Counted from the stretch's first letter, positions 34,300-44,061 are shown. The stretch: DNA of 64,000 nucleotides from Sungkyunkwania multivorans (GCF_042675645.1 NZ_JBHTJH010000003.1:184483-248482); one strand, 5' to 3'. Made by a program: numbers and translations. Notes: a model not told the origin generated them from the sequence alone.

Positions 34300-35385
34300 T
34301 TAGAGTTTCACCATTTTTTTACTTTCAGCAGCCTCGTAGATAGCTTCCACGATTCTAATATCGCGCATTCCTTCTTCTCCGGGGACCATAACAGCTGTAT
34401 CATTTAAAATCGCCAGTGCGTCATCATCCATTTGTTTGGCCTGTTGATTATCTACTCGTTGATTCAGCAAGGTACCGTCGCTGGCTTTCCCTTGAATACC
34501 GCTATATGACTGAAAAGGGCGCAACCCATAGGACCCTTTTTCGCAGGTTACTTGCAGCGTATTCATCCCTTGCCCAAAGCTGGTCTTGCCATAAGCGACC
34601 GCACCAGAAGGGAATTCCAAGGTAAAGTGGGTCGTTTCATCAACCTCGGTGTAGATATTAGGTCTTTTGGTCGTATGAGATGCCTTTAAGACTGCAATAG
34701 GTTCTTCACCGGTGGTATATCTTGCTGCATTCAATGGATAGACGCCCATATCGTACATCGCCCCACCTCCCATCTCCTTGTTTTGTTTCCAGTGGTCAGA
34801 TCTAGAATCATAATACCCAGCCTCCGCAATTAGCGTCTTGATCTTACCGAAGGGTTTGGAGTTCGCCCACGAAATGATCTTTTGGGTATTAGGCTCGTGC
34901 TGCATCCTATACCCGATAGAAAGCTTTACTTTATTTTTGTTGCAGGCATCAATAATGGATTGGCATTCCATTTCGGTCCTCGCCATCGGTTTTTCGCACC
35001 ATACATGCTTTCCTGCATTGGCTGCCTTAATAGCATACTTTGCATGTAATCCCGTGGGAAGCACAATGTATATGACATCGATCTCAGGATTGTCGGCAAT
35101 ACGATGCATATTGTCATAATTATACACATTGCTATCCTTGATACCATATCGTCGCTGCCATACTGGGATCTTCCACGGACTGCCCGTTACGATTCCGGTC
35201 AGTTGACAATGTTCTGTTAGCTGCAATGCAGGTGCCAGCAGGTCTGTACTATAATACCCAAGCCCTACCAGGCAAACACCTAGTTTTTTCTGTTTTGAAG
35301 TAGCAAATGACCAACTGATGGGGAGCGTGCTTGCCCCAATGATCAAGCCCGCATTTCTAATGAATTTTCTTCTGTTATATGACAT
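34300..35385 (-). CDS. Gfo/Idh/MocA family oxidoreductase with Tat-like signal
   Basis: This 361-residue protein begins with a twin-arginine-like leader (NRRKFIRNAGLIIGAS, residues 4-19), followed by the Rossmann domain (LGVCLVGLGYYSTDLLAP) and the EKPMARTEMEC active-site motif with its conserved Lys in EKP. The C-terminal alpha/beta substrate domain is complete. The leader suggests export to the periplasm as a folded, NADP-bound protein, as in glucose-fructose oxidoreductase. The sugar substrate cannot be inferred. Confidence 0.88.
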   Translation of the reverse strand: MSYNRRKFIRNAGLIIGASTLPISWSFATSKQKKLGVCLVGLGYYSTDLLAPALQLTEHCQLTGIVTGSPWKIPVWQRRYGIKDSNVYNYDNMHRIADNPEIDVIYIVLPTGLHAKYAIKAANAGKHVWCEKPMARTEMECQSIIDACNKNKVKLSIGYRMQHEPNTQKIISWANSKPFGKIKTLIAEAGYYDSRSDHWKQNKEMGGGAMYDMGVYPLNAARYTTGEEPIAVLKASHTTKRPNIYTEVDETTHFTLEFPSGAVAYGKTSFGQGMNTLQVTCEKGSYGLRPFQSYSGIQGKASDGTLLNQRVDNQQAKQMDDDALAILNDTAVMVPGEEGMRDIRIVEAIYEAAESKKMVKL

Positions 35386-35503
35386 CGCAGCAATAATTTG
35401 ATGGATGCCTTAAGATACCTAATATTTCGAAATGATGTTGTTTGTGGTTTGTTAAATTGGTCGCACTTGGAAGGTCTATGCCCGATACTTGAAGGGAATC
35501 ACA

Positions 35504-36856
35504 TTAAATATTCAAAATAAGCTTGGCGATCCAGAAGTAGATCAGAATTCCGAAGATATCGTTGCTGGTAGTGATGAAAGGCCCAGTTGCAATGGCCGGA
35601 TCGATTCCTCTCTTATCCAGAAATAGTGGAATGAACGTGCCAATGATACCGGCAACGATGATCACTACAAAAAGTGAGATAGAAATCGCCAAAGCGGAAA
35701 GATGGTCATCTTGCCAGATCCATGTGAAGAAAAATAGAACAATGCCCAATATTGCTCCGTTAAGCATGGCAAGGAGCATTTCTTTTACCAGTCGGTCTGC
35801 AATGCTTCCCTTTACATCATCATTTGCGAGCCCTTGTACAATGATGGCAGAGGATTGCACCCCAACATTCCCAGCCATGGCAGCGATGAGTGGTGTAAAG
35901 AAAAATAAGATCGCATAGTTTTCAAGGATCTCTTCAAAACCTCCCATGATCGCAGCAGCGCCAACGCCTCCCATAAGTCCTAAGAACAACCAAGGAAGTC
36001 GGGCACGCGTGAGATCCAAGATACTATCTTCAGCATCGACCTCTTGTGTGATACCTGCTGCGAGCTGATAGTCTTTCTCTGCCTCTTCTTTTATGACATC
36101 TACGATATCATCGATGGTGATACGTCCCACGAGTCTCCCCAATTCGTCGACCACCGGAATCGCCTCCAAATCATACTTAGACATGACCTTGGCAACCTCT
36201 TCGGCTTTGTCGTGTACCTTCACGTAATCGACCTTTGGGATATAAACATCTTTGATATCTGCTCTAGTTGAAGTCGTGAGCAGATCTTTGAGCGATAAAC
36301 GTCCTTTCAACCTATTTTGATCGTCCACCACATAAATAGAATGTACACGGGTCACTTCTTCGGCCTGTGCGCGCATCTCCTTTACACATTTAAGCACATT
36401 CCAGTTCTCATTCACCTGTACCAATTCTTTCGCCATCAAGCCACCTGCGGTATCTTCGTCATAACGAAGTAGTTCAACGATCTCGGCCGCATGTTCCTCA
36501 TCTTCGATTTGGGCAATGACCTCTTCTTGTCGTTCCTCGGGAAGTTCCCCGATGATATCAGCGGCGTCGTCGGTGTCTAATTCTTGGAGTTCATCGGCAA
36601 TCTCCTTGTCAGATAAATTTTCTAAGATCTTTTCTCTCACGTCCTCATCCAATTCGGCGATGACATCAGAAGTCTTATTGCTATCTAACAATTTGATCAA
36701 ATAGGTTCCTTCATCTTGACCCAACTCATGAACGATCTCTGTGACATCCGCATAGTGCAGTTCCTCCATCAGTTTGAGGAGTTTGCTATCGCTTTGGTCA
36801 GCGATCAGCTGATTGATCTCTTCTACGAGTTCGTCGGTGAGCTTAAACGGTGTCAT
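35504..36856 (-). CDS. mgtE: Magnesium transporter MgtE
   Basis: This 450-residue protein has an N-terminal superhelical MgtE_N domain (acidic, about 1-130), a CBS pair (about 130-260), and five transmembrane helices at the C-terminus (RLPWLFLGLMGGVGAAAIMGG onward). The conserved PLIAAMAGNVGVQSSAIIVQG region of MgtE lies around residue 315-340. It imports Mg2+ with cytoplasmic Mg2+ gating through the N/CBS domains. Its start overlaps the rsmA stop by 14 bases; the pair is a well-known flavobacterial arrangement. Confidence 0.94.
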   Translation of the reverse strand: MTPFKLTDELVEEINQLIADQSDSKLLKLMEELHYADVTEIVHELGQDEGTYLIKLLDSNKTSDVIAELDEDVREKILENLSDKEIADELQELDTDDAADIIGELPEERQEEVIAQIEDEEHAAEIVELLRYDEDTAGGLMAKELVQVNENWNVLKCVKEMRAQAEEVTRVHSIYVVDDQNRLKGRLSLKDLLTTSTRADIKDVYIPKVDYVKVHDKAEEVAKVMSKYDLEAIPVVDELGRLVGRITIDDIVDVIKEEAEKDYQLAAGITQEVDAEDSILDLTRARLPWLFLGLMGGVGAAAIMGGFEEILENYAILFFFTPLIAAMAGNVGVQSSAIIVQGLANDDVKGSIADRLVKEMLLAMLNGAILGIVLFFFTWIWQDDHLSALAISISLFVVIIVAGIIGTFIPLFLDKRGIDPAIATGPFITTSNDIFGILIYFWIAKLILNI

Positions 36857-37625
36857 TCTCTATCTTTTGGGTCAGGGAAACAAAGGCTTCTACACTCAAT
36901 TGCTCTGGGCGCTGCCCAAAGATAGCATCTTCTTTTAAACTATCGGAGAGGTTAAAAGTTTTTAAACTGTTGCGCAAGGTTTTTCTACGTTGTTGGAAGG
37001 CTGTCTTGACGACCCTAAAGAACATTTTCTCATTGCAGCGCAACTGGTGATCTTCCTTTCTGGTCAAACGCAAGACCCCAGATTTTACCTTTGGTGGTGG
37101 ATCAAAGACCTTTTCTGAAACGGTGAACAAGTATTCGGCCTTATAAAAAGCCTGTGTAAGTACGGAAAGAATTCCGTAGGTCTTGTTTCCCGGACCTTCA
37201 CAGATGCGCTCGGCCACTTCTTTTTGAAACATTCCGGTAAATTCCGGAACTTGGTCGCGCATTTCTATGGTCTTAAAAACGATCTGTGACGAAATATTGT
37301 AGGGAAAGTTTCCAGTGATGGCAAAAGGCTGGTCGCCAAAGAGCTGCCGAACATCATATTTGAGGAAGTCTTTGCTATGAATTCGGCCAGATAGTGCCAA
37401 AAAATGAGCGTTGAGATATTCGACCGATTCGGGATCGATCTCGATCACATGGGTCTCAACCGGTTTTTCTAAGAGATATTTAGTAAGTACGCCCATTCCC
37501 GGACCTATCTCCAATACATGTTTATAACCACTTAGTTTGAGGGTATCTGCGATCTTCTTTGCGATATTCTCATCGGTGAGGAAATGTTGTCCGAGGTGTT
37601 TTTTTGCGCGTACTTTGTCGTTCAT
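36843..37625 (-). CDS. rsmA: 16S rRNA dimethyladenosine transferase RsmA (KsgA)
   Basis: This 260-residue enzyme dimethylates A1518 and A1519 of 16S rRNA using S-adenosylmethionine. It begins with KKHLGQHFLTDENIAKKIAD, has the SAM motif LEIGPGMGVLT and the catalytic NFPYNIS motif. The sequence DPPPKVKSGVLRL is also typical. It follows a small membrane-protein gene by 6 bases and overlaps mgtE, placing it in a four-gene operon. Confidence 0.95.
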   Translation of the reverse strand: MNDKVRAKKHLGQHFLTDENIAKKIADTLKLSGYKHVLEIGPGMGVLTKYLLEKPVETHVIEIDPESVEYLNAHFLALSGRIHSKDFLKYDVRQLFGDQPFAITGNFPYNISSQIVFKTIEMRDQVPEFTGMFQKEVAERICEGPGNKTYGILSVLTQAFYKAEYLFTVSEKVFDPPPKVKSGVLRLTRKEDHQLRCNEKMFFRVVKTAFQQRRKTLRNSLKTFNLSDSLKEDAIFGQRPEQLSVEAFVSLTQKIENDTV

Positions 37626-37631
37626 AGATTT

Positions 37632-38054
37632 TTATTGGCTCAGCTTCGTCACCTTTTCTTCGATGAATTTTTCAATTTCTAACCGATCTTTTTTTGTAAA
37701 CCATGAAAGCTCCACATCGATCCTTCTACCATCCTTCAACATAAAAAAGGGCTCGCTACCTCCTCGAGCTCGCCCGAAGCTTTCGATCTCAGAGAATTTT
37801 CTTGGAACACCCTGAATAATGATCGCATGTTCTTTCAAAACAACCGAAGGAATCCCTCTTAAAAGCGTAAGTATGATCGCCGCTAAGCAACATACCAACA
37901 TAATGACTCGTATGACGATCAAAGCCAGTCCGGGAATTATGACTCCCACTAATGAAAGCCCGATGTCGAAAAACAAGAATCCAACTGCTGTGAGCAAAAG
38001 GATACCTACGATCTTAAAGATATAAAGTATGGTAGGTCGATACTGCTTCTCCAT
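37632..38054 (-). CDS. Small membrane protein with C-terminal PH-like region
   Basis: This 140-residue protein has two hydrophobic segments (about 10-35 and 38-62), then a soluble region with PSVVLKEHAIIIQGVPRKFSEIESFGRAR (residues about 70-98) and SWFTKKDRLEIEKFIEEK at the end, resembling bacterial PH-like/YdbT-type domains attached to membrane anchors. The ATG at 38054 overlaps the upstream stop (ATGA). It is in the DUF4286-rsmA-mgtE operon. Function unknown. Confidence 0.72.
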   Translation of the reverse strand: MEKQYRPTILYIFKIVGILLLTAVGFLFFDIGLSLVGVIIPGLALIVIRVIMLVCCLAAIILTLLRGIPSVVLKEHAIIIQGVPRKFSEIESFGRARGGSEPFFMLKDGRRIDVELSWFTKKDRLEIEKFIEEKVTKLSQ

Positions 38055-38365
38055 CAATGCTCACTTATAAGTTCCAGCTCGGTCCTAAAGGCGACAAATT
38101 TATCAGCAAAACGTTTCAATGCATCCTCTCTGAGCCTTGGCGCGTCCTCTTCATAATACCTTTGCAAGGTAGCTTTACTGTCGGTAGTGTATTGCACGGA
38201 ATAGGTAGTCCCGCCCAACGCTTCATCATCGAGTACCTTTACCATTCGGGCATGGCTGAATTTTCCGGTAGCTATCATATCGGGGATGTGTGTTTCCTGC
38301 ATCCAAGACAGCCATTCGTTGTGAACAGTATCCTCTATATTGATGGTTACATTGTATATGATCAT
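38054..38365 (-). CDS. DUF4286 family protein
   Basis: This 103-residue protein starts MIIYNVTINIEDTVHNEW and contains WLSWMQETHIPDMIATGKF, the pattern of DUF4286, a ferredoxin-like small domain restricted mostly to Bacteroidota. ATG 38365 is chosen because the family starts there; an in-frame extension to 38407 would overlap the promoter box. It is the first gene of the operon with the PH-like protein, rsmA and mgtE. Confidence 0.85.
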   Translation of the reverse strand: MIIYNVTINIEDTVHNEWLSWMQETHIPDMIATGKFSHARMVKVLDDEALGGTTYSVQYTTDSKATLQRYYEEDAPRLREDALKRFADKFVAFRTELELISEH

Positions 38366-38384
38366 GGGTAGTTTAATAATGGCG

Positions 38385-38392
38385 CAAAGGTA
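38385..38392 (-). promoter_or_regulatory. Candidate promoter -7 box for the DUF4286-rsmA-mgtE operon
   Basis: TACCTTTG on the - strand matches TAnnTTTG, 19 bases before the ATG at 38365, in the short gap after the large TPR gene. Confidence 0.45.
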
Positions 38393-38403
38393 CGACGGCT
38401 TTA

Positions 38404-40191
38404 TCAATTCACCGCATCCCCGCGAAGTCTTCGGTATTTCTTTCTAGCCTCCACGAAAAAAATGCTATCTGGATGATCAAAGATGATCTTTTCATAGTGA
38501 GGCATGGCCTTTTCTGGCTCCCCCAGATGATTCACAAATAGTTCGGCCAAGGCAAAATGAGCGTCGTCTGCTAGAATATCGGTAGGATAAAATTCAACGA
38601 TCTTTTGATAATTCAATCGCGCCTTGTCGAAATCCCCCGACTTCTCCAGAAGTTTCCCTTGTTTAAGCAATGCTTCGTCCTCGATTTTTTCACCCTTATG
38701 ATTCTGCAATATCTCATCGAGCAATGCTATCGCCTCTTTGTTCCGTTTCTGGTAGGCCAAAAGGTCTGCTTTCGCATAGATCTTCAGGGCAGTAAGGGTA
38801 GAATCTTGAAAGGCATTATCAGAGATCAGCAGCTTTAGTTCTAAAGCGTCATTGGCAATCAATTGCGATGTGGATGACTTCAGTACTTTGCACTGGGTCT
38901 CTGCCCATTCAAAATCACCTTTGAAATAACTGGTCTGAGCCACCTTAAAACGTGCTTGTTGGCCAATCACATCATTTTTCAAGGATTTTTGGATTTGGGA
39001 ATAATAGATCAATGCTTGATTGAATTTTTCATCATAGACCAAAATATCCGCTAGGGCCATCTTTAATTTGGCCTTTTGATATCTAGCCATGGGCGTGTCG
39101 ATCGCTTCTTGAAGCAAGGTAATGCCGTTTTGTGTCTCCCCTTGACCAAAGGTCAAAAATTTGGCATACTGAATCTGCAACCCGACCGTCTGCTCTCCTT
39201 TGCCAAAATTTTCGAACAGCATGGCAAATTGCTTTTCGATATCTTGATGATCCTTGGTATTCGCCTCGGCTATTTGTAACTCGAGTAGATGCTCGTACGC
39301 CCATATCTTCGTTTCAGCATCAAGGGTATTTTCAATTAAATATTGAAAAATCTCTTCCGCGACCGCCTTGTCATACTCCAAAGCCTCTCTTCCTAGGTCT
39401 ATGATCCTTTCAAGCGTAGCTTCATCACTTCGATTATAAATGGCCATCTCTTGCCGGAAAGCCTTATCATATTGACGCTGCTGGACAAATAACCAGCTTA
39501 GCAACTCGTTCCAAATAAGGTCTGGATTATTTTGCAATCGTTTTAGAAGTGCCTTTCTAAAGAAAACATTATTCTCATTGTCGGGGTCGTCGCTCACAAA
39601 ACTGTTGATGTTTCTAAGGACTGTAGGGCGATATGCCTGGTTCCTCAAGATCAGGTTGAGATAGCTTTCGAACATTTTTTCAACATCGCCTTGCTCACCA
39701 TAGATCCGTGCTACTTGGACATCATAATTGAGTCTTGGCATCAATCGCATGCCTTCATTATATGCTAGCAAAGCCTTATCCAGCAAGGAATACTTCTGAA
39801 AAGTATTTCCAACGGCACTTGTGAAATTAGGGTTCTCCCTTATTTTATCCATTGCCTTGTTGAAAAATTCATTGGCCTTGGCCATGCTATCTTGTAGCTG
39901 ATAGTTATACCCTATTTGCACCAAAATTTGAGGTGGGTACACGGCTTGTCGGGTCTTGCTTTGAAGCAGCCTGTTCGCTTTCTCGTATTCTTCCAGTTGC
40001 TGCCATGAAGATATGAGGCTTTCCAAATAATCTATTCGTCTAGGATTGGTCTCATATAATTTTTCGTAGGACGCCGCAGCTTTTTCAAATTCTCCCTTAT
40101 TGAAGTATTGCTTTGCCAATATATCGCTTTGTCCGCTAGCCGAACCAAAAATACAGCTGAAAAGAAAAATAAATAGTACTGAGGCCTTCAT
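38404..40191 (-). CDS. Large secreted/periplasmic tetratricopeptide-repeat protein
   Basis: This 595-residue protein has a signal peptide (MKASVLFIFLFSCIFGSASG), then TPR-like helical hairpins through its whole length, for example FNKGEFEKAAASYEKLY at the start and AHFALAELFVNHLGEPEKA near the end. I chose ATG 40191 because the signal peptide begins there, although the frame is open to 40272. Comparable proteins in Bacteroidota are periplasmic or outer-membrane scaffold proteins. No enzymatic motif is present. The DUF4286 operon follows 38 bases later and has its own promoter candidate. Confidence 0.85.
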   Translation of the reverse strand: MKASVLFIFLFSCIFGSASGQSDILAKQYFNKGEFEKAAASYEKLYETNPRRIDYLESLISSWQQLEEYEKANRLLQSKTRQAVYPPQILVQIGYNYQLQDSMAKANEFFNKAMDKIRENPNFTSAVGNTFQKYSLLDKALLAYNEGMRLMPRLNYDVQVARIYGEQGDVEKMFESYLNLILRNQAYRPTVLRNINSFVSDDPDNENNVFFRKALLKRLQNNPDLIWNELLSWLFVQQRQYDKAFRQEMAIYNRSDEATLERIIDLGREALEYDKAVAEEIFQYLIENTLDAETKIWAYEHLLELQIAEANTKDHQDIEKQFAMLFENFGKGEQTVGLQIQYAKFLTFGQGETQNGITLLQEAIDTPMARYQKAKLKMALADILVYDEKFNQALIYYSQIQKSLKNDVIGQQARFKVAQTSYFKGDFEWAETQCKVLKSSTSQLIANDALELKLLISDNAFQDSTLTALKIYAKADLLAYQKRNKEAIALLDEILQNHKGEKIEDEALLKQGKLLEKSGDFDKARLNYQKIVEFYPTDILADDAHFALAELFVNHLGEPEKAMPHYEKIIFDHPDSIFFVEARKKYRRLRGDAVN

Positions 40192-40209
40192 GATCGATCT
40201 CCTTTGAAT

Positions 40210-40217
40210 CAAATATA
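40210..40217 (-). promoter_or_regulatory. Candidate promoter -7 box for the TPR protein gene
   Basis: TATATTTG on the - strand fits TAnnTTTG, 18 bases before the ATG at 40191, again a short-leader arrangement. It favours the start at 40191 over the upstream in-frame codon. Confidence 0.45.
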
Positions 40218-40353
40218 CGAGTTGCAGGTTTATTTTATGTGAAAGAAGCCATAAAAACGGGGCAGTATTCATTAAATTGACATGAAGGGCAATTCTAATG
40301 ACCTCTTTATTAAAACAGGAGGAGCAGACGACCTATTTGCAAAACATCTACAA

Positions 40354-40396
40354 CAAAAAAGCCCCAATCATGTATCGGAGCTTTCAATGGGGTATC
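40354..40396 (-). terminator. Weak candidate terminator of serS
   Basis: On the - strand, a short stem (CCCCA with TGGGG, 40362-40366 and 40388-40392) with a large loop is followed by T6 (A run at 40355-40360 on +). It lies 14 bases after the serS stop codon. The stem is short, so efficiency is doubtful. Confidence 0.35.
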
Positions 40397-40405
40397 TTTT
40401 TAGAT

Positions 40406-41677
40406 TCAATCGATGATATCAAAGCCTGTATAAGGAATTAGCGCTTCTGGAATCTTAATACCATCTTTTGTTTGATAGTTTTCCAATATTCCTGCCAATA
40501 CTCTTGGCAATGCCAAAGCACTTCCATTCAAGGTATGCGCCAGTTGCTTTTTCCCGTCCTTATCTTTGAATCTCAATTTGAGTCGATTGGCCTGAAAGGT
40601 CTCAAAGTTAGATACTGAGCTGATCTCTAACCATCGGTCTTGTGCCGTAGAGAACACCTCAAAATCATAGGTCAGTGCCGAGGTGAAGCCCAAGTCACCG
40701 CCACACAACCTTAAAATTCTATATGGCAACTTTAGTTCCCTTAAAATATCCTTTATATGTTCTACCATACCGTCCAGTGCAGCGTAGGAACGCTCTGGGT
40801 GTTCGATTCTTACGATCTCTACCTTATCAAATTGATGCAGACGATTCAGTCCTCTCACGTGTGAGCCATAACTACCTGCTTCTCTTCTAAAGCAAGGCGT
40901 ATATGCCGTACAGCATATCGGCAGATCATCGACGCTGAGAAGATCATCTCTAAAAAAATTGGTGACAGGTACTTCGGCGGTTGGAATCAAGTATAAGTCG
41001 TCACCCGTAACATGGTACATCTGCCCTTCTTTATCTGGCAACTGACCTGTCCCAAAACCTGAGGCCTCATTGACCATATGTGGAACTTGGTATTCCTTAT
41101 AGCCTTTGGAAGTGTTCTTGTCCAAAAAATAGTTTATCAAAGCCCGTTGAAGTCTGGCTCCTTTTCCTTTATACACAGGGAATCCTGCTCCGGTGATCTT
41201 ATTGCCGAGTTCGAAGTCGATGATATCATATTTCTTTGCCAATTCCCAATGAGGCAAGGCATCATCTCCTAGCTTGGGTATCTCTCCTTCTTTAAAGACC
41301 TCCTCGTTATCCTCATCAGAATTGCCAGCAGGAACCAGTTCGTTAGGGACGTTTGGAAGCTGATACAACAAATCGTTGAGATGGTCGCTAACATCTCTCA
41401 ATTGCTCTGTCAATGTCTTTGCATCTTCTTTCAATTGAACTGTTTTTTCCTTAAGCAAGCTCGCTTTTTGTACTTCCCCAGATTTGAAGTGGGCGCCTAT
41501 TTCTTTTGACAATTTGTTGGAGGCTGCCAGCGTATTATCCAGGTCAAGCTGTGAAGAACGTCTTTTGTCATCTAAACGCAATACGTCTTCGATCATTTTG
41601 GTTGCATCCAAATTGCGTTTTTTGAATGCCTTTAGAATATTGTCTTTGTGTTCTCTGATATAAGATACTTGTAACAT
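40406..41677 (-). CDS. serS: Serine--tRNA ligase
   Basis: This 423-residue class II aminoacyl-tRNA synthetase charges tRNA-Ser. It begins with the long antiparallel coiled-coil arm (about 28-105, rich in KL and EK) that contacts the tRNA, followed by the catalytic domain with motif 2 (CFRREAGSYG) and motif 3 (LPRVLAGILENYQ). The length is standard. It is preceded by a TAnnTTTG box and followed by a weak hairpin, so it is probably monocistronic. Confidence 0.96.
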   Translation of the reverse strand: MLQVSYIREHKDNILKAFKKRNLDATKMIEDVLRLDDKRRSSQLDLDNTLAASNKLSKEIGAHFKSGEVQKASLLKEKTVQLKEDAKTLTEQLRDVSDHLNDLLYQLPNVPNELVPAGNSDEDNEEVFKEGEIPKLGDDALPHWELAKKYDIIDFELGNKITGAGFPVYKGKGARLQRALINYFLDKNTSKGYKEYQVPHMVNEASGFGTGQLPDKEGQMYHVTGDDLYLIPTAEVPVTNFFRDDLLSVDDLPICCTAYTPCFRREAGSYGSHVRGLNRLHQFDKVEIVRIEHPERSYAALDGMVEHIKDILRELKLPYRILRLCGGDLGFTSALTYDFEVFSTAQDRWLEISSVSNFETFQANRLKLRFKDKDGKKQLAHTLNGSALALPRVLAGILENYQTKDGIKIPEALIPYTGFDIID

Positions 41678-41729
41678 TATCTATGATTTGTGCGATTTCA
41701 AAAAGTCATCGCCACAGTTGCTGAAGGCA

Positions 41730-41737
41730 CAAATTTA
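41730..41737 (-). promoter_or_regulatory. Candidate promoter -7 box for serS
   Basis: TAAATTTG on the - strand fits TAnnTTTG, 52 bases before the ATG at 41677, in the 94-base gap after the HTTM gene. No T-box leader is visible. Confidence 0.5.
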
Positions 41738-41771
41738 CAGAGTTTGGTAAGAAATCTCTAAATAAAAGCTG

Positions 41772-43097
41772 TTATTCTTTAGGGCTGGGTAATATCCAAT
41801 GATGATGTGAAAAGTGATTCCACTCCTCGGATGCCAGATCAATTTCGGGATCGATAAAGGGGCTAAGTTTTCTTCCGTTGACGCTAAGCGCACTTTCATA
41901 GGCATAGACCTTCACTTGCTGCCCCAAGTCGGCGTATTGTCTTTCCAGATATTGCGCAAACTGCCAGATGACATCGGGTTTGGTGGCGACCATTCGTCGT
42001 TGCTTCTTGGAGAGATATTCCCCAGGATCGATGATCGAGACTGTTTTGGTGTTCTTATTGACCACCTTGAAACGAATGCGTCCATATTTGGAGCGCAGCA
42101 TCATACGCCAACTCATACGGTGACCTTCTTCTGTCCATAGCACATCATCTTTGATCGCCCAATGCCGTAATGGCAATCCGATCTGAATCAGAAAATACAA
42201 TGCCCCAAGAGCAATAAACGGCTTGTACACCTTTGGAGTTTCTATCTCCTCCCCTACGTAATACGTTTTTCTTTTGGATAGAAACAATTCGTGTATGGTC
42301 TTCGTCTCAAAAAAGAAAACGGTAAATGCCAGCGACAGATACGGAAAGATCCCTATTTGAAAGACAATGGAATTGAATAAATGAAAGAAGATAGAGACTA
42401 TGAATGCTACTTTGCGCGTTGGTTTCCATAGCAAGGCTGGAATGATAAGCAGATCGAAAAAAATACCAAAATAGGTGATGATCACATGTATGAAATGTTC
42501 TTGAAGAAGTTCTCCTATGATAGGATAGCCTCTCCTAGTTGCCATCAAATTTTCGGCAACCGTATGATCCAACCAATCCGGATAAAGCTTTGCCACTGAA
42601 GCATAGGTATACACGATAAATAATTGCAAAATGATGATAACCTTCACCCATTGGGGCATAGCAATGGACTTTAGGTTGGGATTGCGCTTTACATCTAGAG
42701 AGAGGGAACGATGTGCTGGTAATATACACATAATGGCACATAACAAAATGAGCAAGTAGTAATGGTTGTTGTAGGATGCCTTTTGCATGAGATAGGTGGC
42801 GGTCCACATGATGGTGAATACTGCTATGCTGAGGCGATACCTATAACCCACCATCACAAAGAGCCCGAAGACTCCCATGACCAAATAGTAGAAATACATT
42901 CCATATCCGGGTAATGGCTGCAACCATTCAAATCCTATAAAACTAAAAGTGAACTCTGGGTCGATCAGTGTCCTCTTTACCCAACCAGTAAAAATAGCGC
43001 CAACAGATTCCAAGAAAATAAGGAGCCCGAAAACAATTCGAAATACAATAAGCGGACTGTTATCGATCTGTTTGAATAAAAGCTTATCCAACGTCAT
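41772..43097 (-). CDS. HTTM domain membrane protein (vitamin K-dependent carboxylase-like)
   Basis: This 441-residue protein has at least six hydrophobic helices in the first 300 residues (for example VFRIVFGLLIFLESVGAIF and HVIITYFGIFFDLLIIPAL), the pattern of HTTM proteins related to gamma-glutamyl carboxylases. A hydrophilic C-terminal part (about 320-441) follows. ATG 43097 (MTLDKLLF) is used because the codons before it begin with TTG. Its first bases overlap the end of ribF. The substrate and whether it carboxylates anything in bacteria are unknown. Confidence 0.82.
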   Translation of the reverse strand: MTLDKLLFKQIDNSPLIVFRIVFGLLIFLESVGAIFTGWVKRTLIDPEFTFSFIGFEWLQPLPGYGMYFYYLVMGVFGLFVMVGYRYRLSIAVFTIMWTATYLMQKASYNNHYYLLILLCAIMCILPAHRSLSLDVKRNPNLKSIAMPQWVKVIIILQLFIVYTYASVAKLYPDWLDHTVAENLMATRRGYPIIGELLQEHFIHVIITYFGIFFDLLIIPALLWKPTRKVAFIVSIFFHLFNSIVFQIGIFPYLSLAFTVFFFETKTIHELFLSKRKTYYVGEEIETPKVYKPFIALGALYFLIQIGLPLRHWAIKDDVLWTEEGHRMSWRMMLRSKYGRIRFKVVNKNTKTVSIIDPGEYLSKKQRRMVATKPDVIWQFAQYLERQYADLGQQVKVYAYESALSVNGRKLSPFIDPEIDLASEEWNHFSHHHWILPSPKE

Positions 43098-44034
43098 TTT
43101 TTTCAATGTAATTTAGTGCCTTCTGCTTGTCCTTTGAGAGTTGGATCTTCAAGTCATCGACAGAGTCAAATTTACGTTCTTCCCTCAACCGATGTAGCAT
43201 CTCAATGGTTAGGTGTTGTTCATACAAAGACCCATCGAAGTCGAAGAAATGTACTTCCACAGAACGAGACCTGCCTCCTACGGTAGGCTTGTTGCCAATA
43301 TTCATCATTCCAAACAATTGGTTGTCCCCAATAGTACTTTTTATGACATATACGCCATCCATGGGTATCAGCTTATATTCTTCTGCGATATGAATATTGG
43401 CCGTGGGATAATCGATCTCTCTTCCTAGCGCATTGCCTTTTATCACTTTTCCGTTGAGCATAAATGCATATCCCAAATAGGAATTAGCCTTCTTAATATC
43501 GCCTTCCATTAGCGCATTTCTAATTTTTGTTGAGCTTACCGATACTTCATCGACCTCTTTGGCGGATATTTGTTCAACCTCAAAATCATAAATTTGCCCA
43601 AAATCCTTGAGGTCCTCGATATTCGCAGTTCTATTACGTCCAAAACGATGATCATATCCAACGATCAGTTTTTTAACTTTTACCTTATTTACCAACACAT
43701 CCCTTACAAAATCCAGGGCAGTCATCCGACTGAATTCTCTCGTAAAAGGATAAACGACCAAATTTTTAAGTCCAATTTTTTCCAAGAGCTGTCTTTTCTC
43801 CTCTAGCGTATTGATCAGCTTGATATTTGCGTCTTGTTGTAAGACCATCCTAGGATGTGGGAAAAACGTCAATAATGTAGGGGTTAAGTCGTACTCTTCC
43901 GCTTGAACGACCAGCTTCTTAATAATTTCCTGATGGCCCAAGTGTACTCCATCAAATGTACCAATAGTGACTATTGTTGGCGAACTTTGAACGATGGTTG
44001 ATTTTTGCTGTATTTTTTTCACAAAAAAACTCAA
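43084..44034 (-). CDS. ribF: Bifunctional riboflavin kinase/FAD synthetase
   Basis: This protein of about 316 residues makes FMN from riboflavin and FAD from FMN. The N-terminal nucleotidyltransferase has GTFDGVHLGHQ and the YDHRFGRNR motif; the C-terminal kinase domain has GREIDYPTANI with the PTAN motif. The exact start is uncertain: there is no ATG before the first motif, and the candidates are TTG at 44034 or GTG at 44022, giving 316 or 312 residues. It overlaps the HTTM gene by 14 bases and is divergent from the large metallopeptidase gene. Confidence 0.93.
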   Translation of the reverse strand: MSFFVKKIQQKSTIVQSSPTIVTIGTFDGVHLGHQEIIKKLVVQAEEYDLTPTLLTFFPHPRMVLQQDANIKLINTLEEKRQLLEKIGLKNLVVYPFTREFSRMTALDFVRDVLVNKVKVKKLIVGYDHRFGRNRTANIEDLKDFGQIYDFEVEQISAKEVDEVSVSSTKIRNALMEGDIKKANSYLGYAFMLNGKVIKGNALGREIDYPTANIHIAEEYKLIPMDGVYVIKSTIGDNQLFGMMNIGNKPTVGGRSRSVEVHFFDFDGSLYEQHLTIEMLHRLREERKFDSVDDLKIQLSKDKQKALNYIEKNDVG

Positions 44035-44061
44035 TAAAGTGTGATAATCTTAAAAAAAGTT

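Noticed and set aside
40282..40416. A 44-residue + strand frame between the TPR and serS genes, with a fairly protein-like composition
   Set aside because: It overlaps the end of serS on the other strand and the weak terminator, has no promoter or ribosome-binding evidence, and is short enough to occur by chance.
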